From Eucalyptus grandis (Eukaryota > Streptophyta > Magnoliopsida > Myrtales > Myrtaceae), in contig NC_052615.1 of the NCBI RefSeq assembly GCF_016545825.1, forward strand, positions 35,613,516 through 35,677,515: DNA of 64,000 nt, given 5' to 3'. Shown here one piece after another: positions 55,624 to 64,000 of this stretch (its first letter is position 1; the number at the start of each line of letters is the position of its first letter). Made by a program: the position numbers and the translations under genes. The notes below the pieces were generated by a model. That model did not search any database and was not told where the DNA came from. It saw only the letters and a list, made by a program, of their open reading frames with translations.

Positions 55624-57057
55624 ATGGAGCAGCCTTCGACCACACCCCACATAACCATCGTACCATCACCGGGCATAAGTCATCTCATCCCTCTTGCCGA
55701 GTTCGCGAAGCGGCTCGTCCACCACCACAGCTTCTTGGTCACCTTCATCATCCCCAACGACGGCTCACCGTCTAAGGCCCAGCAGTCCCTCCTCGGCTCC
55801 CTCCCTCCCTCCATCGCCCACGTCTTCTTGCCGCCCGTCACCTTGGACGACCTCCCAGCCGAGACCACCCGCATCGAGACCATCATCGCCCTCACACTGG
55901 CGCGCTCCCTCCCCTCCCTCCGCCATGAGATGCAGAGGCTACAGGAGTCCACGAGGCTCGTCGCCCTCGTCGTCGACCCCTTCGGCACCGACGCCTTCAA
56001 CGTGGCCGAGGAGTTCGGCGTCTCCCCCTTCCTTTTCTTCCCTACCGCGGCCATGTGCCTGTCGCTGTTCCTTCACTTGCCAACGCTGGACGAAGCGGTC
56101 TCTTGTGAGTACAGGGACCTACCCGAGCCGGTGAAGATACCCGGCTGCATACCGATCCATGGGAGGGACCTGATCAAGCCGGTCCAAGACCGCCACAACG
56201 ATGCCTACAAGTGGATCCTCCACCACGCCAGGCGGTGCAGGCTGGCGGAGGGGATCCTGCTGAATAGCTTCGAGGAGCTTGAGCCAAGGGTGATTGAGTA
56301 CCTGCAAGGGGAAGAGCCCGGCAAGCCACTGGTCTACTCGGTCGGACCGCTGGTGAACATAAAGCAGAGCAGCAAGTCCGACGGCTCGGAGTGTTTAAAG
56401 TGGTTGGACGAACAGCCAAAATGTTCGGTCCTGTACGTGTCGTTCGGGAGTGGTGGGACACTCTCATACGACCAGATTCAAGAGCTGGCTCTGGGATTGG
56501 AGATGAGCGAGCATAGGTTCTTGTGGGTGGTGAGGACCCCTAATGACAAAGCGGCCAACGCGGCATACCTCACCGGGGACAGCCAAATCGAGCCGTTCGA
56601 GTTTTTACCCAAAGGCTTTTTAGAGAGGACCAAGGGTAGGGGCTTGGTGGTGCCATCATGGGTGCCACAGGCCCAGGTCCTGTCCCATAGCTCAACCGGT
56701 GGGTTCCTCACCCACTGCGGCTGGAACTCAACCCTTGAAAGCATGCTCAATGGTGTGCCGCTCATTGCTTGGCCGCTCTTCGCCGAGCAGAAGATGAATG
56801 CGCTTATGCTGACCCAGGACATCAAGGTGGCGCTCAGGCCGAGGGCCAACGCGGAGAGCAGCCTAGTGGGGAGGGATGAGATCGCCAAGGTCGTGAAGGA
56901 CCTGATGGAGGGCGAAGAAGGCAGGTTGGTTCGGAACCGCATGAGGGAACTCAAGGACGCGGCGGCCCAGGTGCTTGGCGAAGACGGGTCCTCCACGAGG
57001 GCACTCTCCGAGTTGGTTCTCAAATGGAAGGCCAAACTTGTAAATCAACTTCACTAG
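55624..57057 (+). CDS. UDP-glycosyltransferase, UGT72B-like (intact UGT-C)
   Basis: A 477-residue single-exon family 1 glycosyltransferase, the normal length for this family. It should move glucose from UDP-glucose to a phenolic hydroxyl in the cytosol; there is no signal peptide. Visible features: catalytic His20 in SPGISHLIPL, partner Asp118 in VVDPFGTDAF, and the 44-residue PSPG donor box at 346-389 from WVPQAQVL to WPLFAEQ, with HCGWNS at 364-369 and the donor-sugar pair Glu388-Gln389. WVPQ replaces the usual WAPQ. Relatives by pattern are UGT72B enzymes, including arbutin synthase/hydroquinone glucosyltransferases and monolignol or chlorophenol glucosyltransferases; the acceptor cannot be told from sequence. 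The ATG sits in AACCATGG, a good plant start context. GC-rich coding contrasts with AT-rich flanks. It is the only intact member of three copies here. Confidence 0.95.
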   Translation: MEQPSTTPHITIVPSPGISHLIPLAEFAKRLVHHHSFLVTFIIPNDGSPSKAQQSLLGSLPPSIAHVFLPPVTLDDLPAETTRIETIIALTLARSLPSLRHEMQRLQESTRLVALVVDPFGTDAFNVAEEFGVSPFLFFPTAAMCLSLFLHLPTLDEAVSCEYRDLPEPVKIPGCIPIHGRDLIKPVQDRHNDAYKWILHHARRCRLAEGILLNSFEELEPRVIEYLQGEEPGKPLVYSVGPLVNIKQSSKSDGSECLKWLDEQPKCSVLYVSFGSGGTLSYDQIQELALGLEMSEHRFLWVVRTPNDKAANAAYLTGDSQIEPFEFLPKGFLERTKGRGLVVPSWVPQAQVLSHSSTGGFLTHCGWNSTLESMLNGVPLIAWPLFAEQKMNALMLTQDIKVALRPRANAESSLVGRDEIAKVVKDLMEGEEGRLVRNRMRELKDAAAQVLGEDGSSTRALSELVLKWKAKLVNQLH

Positions 57058-57640
57058 AATTGCATCGCATCCTATCATGTCTTACCTTACCATTTTCTTC
57101 TTGTTAATCATATGATATCTTGTTCAATGCCATCAGTAGTGGGTTTTTTCAGTTCTTGTTTGTTTGATCTATGCCGCTTCTCGTAGTAAGTCCTCTCTAC
57201 GTGCGTGTACAGAATTAGCTTTGTACTGCTGCCGTTTTTCCACCTCTGTATATGCTCAGCAGTCCATCTGCCGGTCGTAAATCAATCTTTACTTATTAAC
57301 TCCGATGTAAACTAGGTGATTCATGCGTGCTCTGCGGTAGGTGAGACGGAACAACAGACAAAACAGTGGCGTGTGGTTCTGTGTGTAGAGCCAACTTTCT
57401 TTGTAGCCAATGAACATTGAGCCGTGGAAGTTGGGGAACCATTTCACCCATCACTAAAAAATGATTTCTTGATAAGCCCACCGGGGACCAATTGACATCA
57501 CGGATGTGACAGAGAGTTCAATCATGTTAGATAGAGAATTGGGGCATAGGGGTGTGAATAATTGTGGAAGTAAGGGGGTGACTACTATCTATATTCCAAA
57601 TGGAGGGCATCTAGAAAGGAAAGATTTTTATTGGAATTGC
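57058..57640 (+). repeat. UGT 3' flanking repeat, unit C
   Basis: Follows the stop of UGT-C and shows the flank without plastid insert: TTCTTGTTTGTTTGATC joins directly to TATGCCGCTTCTCGTAG. Continues with TGTATATGCTCAGCAG, GATGTAAACTAGGTGATTC and GAGTTCAATCATG as in A and B. The first 100-200 bases must include the 3' untranslated region; no clear AATAAA is seen. Confidence 0.7.
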
Positions 57641-58880
57641 TTTCACAAAGGTGTGTTTATTTTGAGAAAAACTTTATGATAAAAGAAAATGCTTTCCTTG
57701 AAATTATTTTTCAAGAAAATAGATGGTTTTCTTTTGTCTAGTAATATGTGATCGACAAAGTTTTCTAGTGTTGGATCTCATTTGGAAAGTGATTTCAATC
57801 TCATGACTTTATCTCATGGCAAATAAAAATAAAATTGAATTTTTAAATATTCTTTTTTTAGTTTTTAAAATTTTTTCTTCCTCCTTCCGACCTTGGGCAA
57901 GACTTGAGCTCTCTTGTGGCTGCCAACTAGCTGAAGAAAAAAAGGAATTTACTTTCTTAAATTTATCCATGAATATTTTTGTTCAGTTGACTAGTCACTT
58001 TTCGCAAACCAAACAGATGAAAGTCCAAAAAATCAACTCCCGAAAAACACTTCCCCTACACAAATGCGACTAGTCACTTTTCGCGAACCAAACGGATGAA
58101 AGTCCAAAAATCAACTCCCGAAAAACACTTCCCCTACACAAATGCACCCAGTCACTGTAGTCCACCCCAATGCAAAAATGGGCATTCATTTGGTCAAAAA
58201 ATTTATCATAAAGGAAAATACTTTTAGAGAAATCATTTTCCAAGAAAATGGTTAATTTTCATTTATTTATTGATACGTGATTGAAAATGTTTTCTAGTGT
58301 TTGGAGCCCATTTGGAAAATGATTTCAATGTCAAGGAAAAACACTTGAAATTTGAGATTATTTTTTTCCTTTTTTTTTTTTTCTTTTTCGCTTTTCTTTT
58401 TCTTTCTCCTTAATGGATTGCCAGGCCTTGTCAACGCCACAAGCAAGCTCGAGCTCATCGAGATCAAGCTAGCCATGAGCTCACCTAGATTTAGTGAGCC
58501 TCAAGCTCACCATCTCATGTCATGGCTGATCACCAGGTTGTTGACCATCGCCAAGGCATGTGGCTGGCAAAGGAAGAGGGAGAAAGAAAGAAAAGAAATA
58601 ATAATAATTACATTTTAAAAAAATAAATTCAAATTTTTTTAATAAAACATTTTTATAAGAACAAAGGTTTCATTAACTTAAAACACTAAGACTAGGAAAA
58701 TATTTTGAAAAATATTTTCCAATTCTTTCAAATAGGAAATCATTTTCTTGGAATTGAGTTTTGAAAGGAAAATATTTTCCGTTAACTAATAAAATATTTT
58801 CTGTTAACTAATAAAATATTTTCCATTGATTCATTTTCCTATGAGAACCAAACGTCGAAAATAACAACAATACTTTATCC
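57641..58880. repeat. gene-free region with related AAAATATTTTCC-type repeats
   Basis: Two similar pieces at 57660-57820 and 58195-58345 (TTTTCTAGTGTT, CATTTGGAAA, TGATTTCAAT) and several AAAATATTTTCC words near 58690-58830 suggest one or more decayed TIR elements. No gene; the frames 57816-58073 and 58352-58618 are not recognised. Confidence 0.45.
57989..58145 (+). repeat. 79-bp tandem duplication
   Basis: Two neighbouring copies (57989-58067 and 58068-58145) starting GACTAGTCACTTTTCGC and ending CCCCTACACAAATGC, nearly identical (a few substitutions and one A-run change), hence recent. Confidence 0.9.
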
Positions 58881-58899
58881 TCTCTCTTTTTTTTTTTTT

Positions 58900-60169
58900 T
58901 TTTTGAACGCCTTACTTGCTTGACGTACAAGAAATCTCATTTAGTAGGCCACGAGCTGATGAATGATGCTGCTTAAAAAGGTTTTAGAGAGCGAGTGCCA
59001 CTTTTCATATGAATCAATCGTAAGTTGGGTTTCTCCCATCAAAACCCTCAAATTAATATATATGTGATATTTATTAAAAAATTATTTTCATATAATAAAA
59101 TATTCCAAACTAATACACTCGAAACAAATCTTACAAAATCTTAAGCAAAATTAGGTAAATGTCATATGAGTATATCGATTTTAGGTTTTTTTTTTAAACA
59201 AAAAATAATAATTTGGGGTACATGTAGCTCGGATATATCAATTTGGGAATTTTAAGTGACCTTTTAATTTTTCTTTGCAGAGAGAGAAATTTCGGTGCAA
59301 TGTATGTTTTTTCCCTGTAGATGTGCCGACATGATACGAGTCGAAGTTTCTACTCTTACATAGGCAATTGCGCATGCTCGAACCTCTGATAAAACTAGAA
59401 CCATTCTCAGAACCTGCGTCATTTTCTGGCCGACCAGGAGGTCATTATCGAAATAGTATATGTAATCATATAATTTTTAATATTTACGTGAGACAGTCCA
59501 CAAGCATATATTATAATATACGATGGCAGAAATTGTTTATAATTATTTGATGGGTCCTTACTGAATAATATTGCAAAAATATGATATTATGCTCGAGTCT
59601 GAATCGGACACAACCCTACGAAGACGCCAAAATCACGATCTCTTAGAATGCAAATTGACGTCGCTTTCCGTAGTTTTAATGTCGCCCATGGTCCAACACG
59701 AGATTAGACTCCAGCATGCAAAAGGATTCGGACTTGAAGAAGGCGTTCACAAAGTCCCAATCGGACTTTCTTTATACGGCCAACTTTTTCACATTTCGAT
59801 TCCGATCTGATTTCGTCCATGAATTCAGAATCGAGACCTGTTTTAACATGTACTTCCAATATTGAGTTTGATATTGGACGTGCTCTTATGATGATCATAA
59901 TTCAAACTCAAGCAAAAGGATTATCAAATCGAACCTATGAGCGTACATTTGTGGGAGTTAAACAAGCAGAAGTTTGGGACATCTAATGCTGTGTTTATGG
60001 GCGAATCTAAGGTGATCAGTTCTTCATCCAATTCAGTCCGGTCCGATCCGATCCAGTCTACCTTAAATTGGGAATTAGACTAGAGGGATCAGTTTCCAAT
60101 TTCTGGAATCGAGGATCGAACCAAAGGTCCCTGAATCCGGGGAGAGAATCCGGGGAGAGACTAAAAGAT
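58900..60169. repeat. intergenic segmental repeat S3 with 2-kb direct repeat copy 1
   Basis: No gene. The part 59150-59560 is related to S1/S2 (AACCTGCGTCATTTTCTGGC, ACAGTCCACAAGCATATATT). The part 59400-60160 is repeated at 61390-62090 in the same orientation: CCTACGAAGACGCC, TCTTAGAATGC, CAGCATGCAAAAGGATTCGG, CACATTTCGATTCC, GGGACATCTAATGCTGTGTT. Frames 59571-59810 and 61680-61916 cover this shared part but are not alike enough to be a conserved protein. Confidence 0.6.
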
Positions 60170-60480
60170 GAGAGGATTTCTTGTGTGTGGAGCCAACTTT
60201 CCTTTAACCAATGAAATGATTTCTTGTGTGTGGAGCCAACTTTCTTGTAACCAATACGCTCATTACTACGAAATGATTTCTTGATGAGCTCAACTTTGGC
60301 AACCAATTGACATTCTCAATCTTCTTCTTTTTAAATTAATATTGGAAAGTGCAGGAGAAAAATGGGGCATCCAAGGTGGGCCATAGAGTTCAATCATGTT
60401 CAATAGAAATATGGGGCATAAAGGAGTGAATAATTGTGGGAGAAGGTGAGTGATTACTAAACGATTTCAAAATGTTGGAC
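60170..60480 (+). repeat. UGT 3' flank repeat, short diverged copy
   Basis: Contains TGTGTGGAGCCAACTTTC twice (near 60182 and 60227), AAATGATTTCTTGATGAGC, GGAAAGTGCAGGAGAAA and GAGTTCAATCATGTT, as in the flanks of UGT-A, B and C. It shows that another UGT-unit piece lies before the reductase gene. Confidence 0.6.
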
Positions 60481-60701
60481 CTAAAGGGAGAGATTCTTAT
60501 TTTCGCTTTCACAAACAAAACGAATATGTCATTGATAAAAGATGTCTAGCATTTGTCGTAATACTAGATGTGTCGAAATTGATCCAAAACTTGTTGTTTA
60601 GGTCATTTTGTATACCTGATCAAGCCCGTCCATTTGACCGGCCGACGCAATACTAAAAAAATAACTAGAATGCTAGGCATACAATTTAACTTGATATTCT
60701 A

Positions 60702-61115
60702 AAGGGATAATTACACAAATGGTCCTTAAATTTTGCTCCAATGTGTAATGTTATCCATGAACTTTTAATTGGTTCAATGTGTAAACTTTAGCTCAATACG
60801 TAATGTGATCCCTAAACTTTTAATCTTTTCAATGTAATTCTTGAATTTTTGGTAAATTTCCAATCTAGTTCCTAAACTATATGAAAATATCCAATATTAT
60901 TCTTCAATTAATTCAAGTTCATGAATAATATTGAACATTTTCATAAATCAAGGACTAGATTGGACATTTACCAAAAGTTTGAATCATATTGAACAAATTA
61001 AAATTTCGGGGATGACATTACACAATGAACTAAAATTCATGGATTTGAACAAATTAAAAATTCAAGGGCGAAATTGTACATTTGGCTATAAATCAGGGAC
61101 CATTTGTTTTATTTT
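60702..61115. mobile_element. foldback MITE
   Basis: The left end GGATAATTACACAAATGGTC and the right end GGGACCATTTGTTTTATTTTC are inverted repeats. Internal phrases such as CTAAACTTTTAAT and TGAACAAATTAAAA also pair. No coding content; the frame 60931-61161 lies in it. Confidence 0.55.
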
Positions 61116-62339
61116 CTCTATCCTGAATAATGTCATGGCTTTTTTTTATGATCAATGTTAAATGGGACTTAGACTTTTAAAGACGGTTTTGCATTTGCAT
61201 AAACCAAGCGTACTTGTCTTAGAATCCAATGTTACTCTAATAATGGCCTTTTCATTCAACCAATAATAAAATCTACCCAAGAATCTCTTCTACAAATGTG
61301 AAAATCTAGATCAGGTAAAGTATTTCATACTCTCAAGAGGCTCTGTAGGTAAATTATATGTGAAAAAGAATATTATTAGGAGTTTTCTAAGGCATTAATA
61401 ATTACTGGAACTAGTATATGTAATCAAATATTTTTTACTATTTATGTGAGATAGTCCACAAGCATATATTATAACATACGATGGCAGAATTATTATTTTT
61501 TTTTAAATAATTACTCGATGTCCTTACTGAAGAATATTGCATAAAATTGATATCTTGCTCGTGTCTGAATCAGACAAAACCCTAAGAAGACACCAAAAGC
61601 ACAATCTCTTAGAATGCGTTTTACGTCGCTTTCTGTAGTTTAATGTCGCTCATGGTCCAACGCCATATTCAACTCCAGCATGCAAAAGGATTCGGACTTG
61701 AAGATGGCGTTCACAAAGTCCCATACGGACTTTCGTTATATGGCTAACTTCTTCACATTTCGATTCCAATCAAATTTCATCCATGATTTTGAAGTATATT
61801 TCCATTATCGAGTTCTATATTCAACAAGCTCTAATAACGATCATAATTCAAACTCAAGAAAATGGATGATCAAATCTAGCCTGATGAGCACACATACGTA
61901 TGAGTTAATTGAGTAGAAGGTTGGGACATCTGATGTTGTGTTTATGGCTGAGCCTAGAAGTGGTTGATTCTCGGTCTGATTCCGAGGCCGGTCCGGTCTC
62001 ACCCTGGAACCGGGAACCGGATTGGAGGGACCAGTTCCTAGTTTTCGAGACCGGCGACTAGACTGAAGGCCCCTGGGAGGCGAAAGGAAAAGATCGAAAG
62101 AGAACAAGAGGTGTGCATGAGACATTTAAAAAATAAAAATAAATAAATAAAAAACAATGGGTTCGGTTCTCCCTTAGAACTGGGAACCAGACTAGCACTC
62201 TCGAGAATCGGACCGAACAGGGCGGTTTTCAGTTGGTTGGTCCGTCTTACTCACCCCCGGCCAGTTTGACTCCTGTTCTCTATATGTTGGTTTAATTAGA
62301 CTCGATCATGCAATTTGCAGGCTGCGATGTGAGGTGATC
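61116..62339. repeat. gene-free region with direct repeat copy 2
   Basis: 61390-62090 repeats 59400-60160 about 2 kb further on. 61960-62230 contains GC-rich repeated phrases of the GGAACCGGGAACCGG and GGACCAGTTCC kind. No gene seen. Confidence 0.5.
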
Positions 62340-62676
62340 TTACGTTAGAAAATGGTCCCGGGCTCAGCTTCGATGAACTCAACATGATCAAAGAATGAAG
62401 TCCACTCATGAGTTGGGCTTTTGCCAGTAAAGCCCGCGCGACAGTTCCTCCAGTCTTGTCGAAAAGGCGCCTGGGAATCGTGGACGACTCTGGCGCCACT
62501 AATCCGTACTCTCCAGTTTCTATGGTTGACGCAATTCGGTCTATAGCTGAGCACATAGCGTGTTCCTCTCTGCATAGGCCACTCCTGAGCGGCAAGGTTC
62601 TCGAAGACGTATCGGAATTACTCACGTTCACCTACCGCGAGAGGTGCGAGCAGAAGTGTTCGCGACGAGTGCGTCC
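62340..62676 (+). promoter_or_regulatory. reductase promoter/leader, similar to the UGT-C promoter
   Basis: CAGCTTCGATGAACTCAACAT (62360 region), GAGTTGGGCTTTTGCCAGTA with CCCGCGCGACAGTTCC (62410-62455) and CTCGAAGACGTATCGG...GTTCACC...GAGAGGTGCGAGCAGAA (62610-62656) match, in order and with similar spacing, the region before UGT-C. The last block ends about 20 bp before the reductase ATG, so part of it may be transcribed leader. Confidence 0.6.
62630..62636 (+). promoter_or_regulatory. ACCTACC, AC-I type MYB site
   Basis: Perfect AC-I motif, a known R2R3-MYB target in phenylpropanoid and flavonoid genes, 41 bp before the ATG. It lies inside the block shared with UGT-C, where the same position reads ACTTAGA and a different AC element stands about 20 bp further downstream. 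Confidence 0.4.
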
Positions 62677-64000
62677 ATGGAGGACGCAACGAGGGTGTGT
62701 GTCACTGGAGGTTCTGGCTACATAGGCTCTTGGATTGTCAAGAGGCTGCTGGAGAGAGGCTACAAAGTCCATGCCACCGTTAGAAACTCAGGTAACTTTT
62801 TCAGTTACCTTTCGTCTTGATTCTTTATCTGTGAATTTGCTCATGTGTGTTTGGAAAACGGTGAGAGTAGGTGACGAGAGCAAAGTGGGGTTCCTCAAGA
62901 GCTTTCCTAATGCAGAGAGGGGGTTGGTGCTATTTGAAGCAGATCTGTACAATCCCCTTGATTTTGAGAAAGCAATTCGAGGGTGTCAATACGTTTTTCA
63001 TGTGGCCACCCCGATGCACCATGACCCCAACAACTCTAAGGTCTAAAATCTCTCTAGTTAACTTATTAATTGCAAATTTGTTTCTTGCTTGGTGTACAAA
63101 GTTCTTTAATGGAAGAGCAGCTTCTTCACAGCCTTTGAATATTCACCTTGTCTGGTTAAAAGAGGGTTAAAAAAAAAAAAGCACGAACCTTACAGAAGAA
63201 AGCATCAGGATGAGTGTTTCATGCTTTAAGGGATTCCTCCAGACATGTGTTGCTAGTTGAGCTAGGAATGATTAGATCCTTATCTGGTCTCCACTGTAGA
63301 ACATACTGGAAATTCGGCACTATTGAATCAAAGGCCTGTTTAGATAGACACTTGTAATTGTCTAATTCAGGACTTAAGGGTCAGTGTCACGTCTTCTAAT
63401 TTACTGAGCAATCAAGCCACTTCAATACAGTTCAAAGATACATCCGAGGCGGCCGTTGCTGGAGTAAAGAGCATTGCAGAGTCCTGCATCAGATCGGGGA
63501 CCGTGAGGCGGCTAATTTACACTGCTACTGTTATGGCCGCTTCACCGAGGAAAGACGACACAGAATGCTTTGCTGAGGCAATGGATGAATCCTGCTGGAC
63601 CCCGCTCAATCTCTCAGCTCCTTACCACAGTGAACAATTTCCGGTATTAGCAACCGGCTTCCGCACTCTACTGATAGGATAGGACGGAACCATGTTTTTT
63701 CAATGAGTAACTGGTTTTCTTGAATTCCCTGCAGGAGGACTACGTGAAATCGAAGACGCAATCAGAGAGGGAATTGCTGAGGTACAATGGCGCGATTGAG
63801 ATAGTGAGCATCGCTTTAGGCTTGGTGGGAGGGAGCACAATTCGCCCTTCCTTGCCAGTTAGCTTGAGAGCCCTCATTGCACAGGCAACGAACGACAGAG
63901 CACAGTACCGGATGCTGAGGATTTTGGAGGAAGTGAATGGCAAAGTCCCCGTGGTGCACATCGAAGATGCGTGCGAGGCGCACATCTTCTGCATAACGCA
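62677..64000 (+). CDS. NADPH-dependent SDR reductase, DFR/ANR/HC-toxin-reductase-like (5' part)
   Basis: Four exons with GT-AG borders: 62677-62791, 62871-63040, 63431-63643, 63735 to beyond the edge. They encode about 255 residues of an expected 320-345. Exon 1 gives the Rossmann start [19 protein letters not shown] (Gly11, Gly14, Gly17) and Arg36 in ATVRNS, typical for NADPH. Exon 2 has [11 protein letters not shown]. Exon 3 has [12 protein letters not shown] and [11 protein letters not shown]. Exon 4 starts [11 protein letters not shown] with the YxxxK pair Tyr169-Lys173, then [10 protein letters not shown] and [17 protein letters not shown]. The extended SDR family includes dihydroflavonol 4-reductase, anthocyanidin reductase and HC-toxin reductase; the last type fits best by motif, but the substrate is unknown. 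The usual catalytic Ser is Thr128 here (63527-63529), which is unusual. The ATG lies in GTCCATGG context. Expression may follow the UGT-C-like promoter. Confidence 0.9.

Overview
This is nuclear DNA of a flowering plant (eudicot). It contains UGT72B-type glycosyltransferase genes, Ty1/copia and Ty3/gypsy retrotransposons, Mutator-like elements, short foldback elements, and a nuclear copy of the plastid rpl22-rps3-rpl16-rpl14 block. A woody rosid, possibly Myrtaceae such as Eucalyptus, is my guess from the repeat style and gene family; it is not proven by the sequence. Only two protein genes look functional: an intact single-exon UGT (55624-57057, +) and an SDR reductase of the DFR/ANR/HC-toxin-reductase type that starts at 62677 and runs off the right edge.

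Layout. 1-5219: a fragment of a UGT upstream repeat, then a minus-strand gypsy remnant (LTR, polypurine tract, 46-bp minisatellite, 36-bp repeats, integrase tail), joined to a minus-strand Mutator transposase pseudogene. 5220-23795 and 23796-42437 are two copies, A and B, of an 18.6-kb tandem duplication. Each copy holds, in order: a MULE fragment, gypsy-like debris, a UGT upstream repeat split by a 3.5-kb solo LTR, a broken UGT gene, a 2.8-kb plastid DNA insert (NUPT), the UGT 3' flanking repeat, and the 5' part of a copia element. The duplication breakpoints share the 7-bp microhomology TCTATCC. Copy B keeps the complete copia element (39765-45624, LTRs of 632 bp, TSD GTGCT). 45630-53880: gene-free paralogous segments with an empty-site relative of the copia target (about 47500), a large inverted repeat, a foldback MULE with a perfect 10-bp TSD (48691-49890) and other TIR elements. 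53880-57640: the intact UGT unit. 57640-62340: repeats. 62340-64000: reductase promoter and gene.

How it fits together. The locus is a UGT array that grew by segmental duplication. Two copies decayed (frameshifts, CAG-to-TAG stops, missing proximal promoter, LTR and plastid insertions in the flanks) and one survived. The most interesting point is that the proximal promoter and leader of the intact UGT (about 55158-55505) is collinear and similar to that of the unrelated reductase gene (about 62350-62660). Both carry a MYB-type AC element, and the two broken UGT copies lack most of this block. This suggests a shared or captured promoter driving two different phenolic-metabolism enzymes.

Limits. 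Copies A and B differ by many one-base homopolymer indels, so some frame breaks may be consensus errors, and a false (haplotypic) duplication cannot be excluded from the sequence alone. All identities and boundaries were judged by eye.
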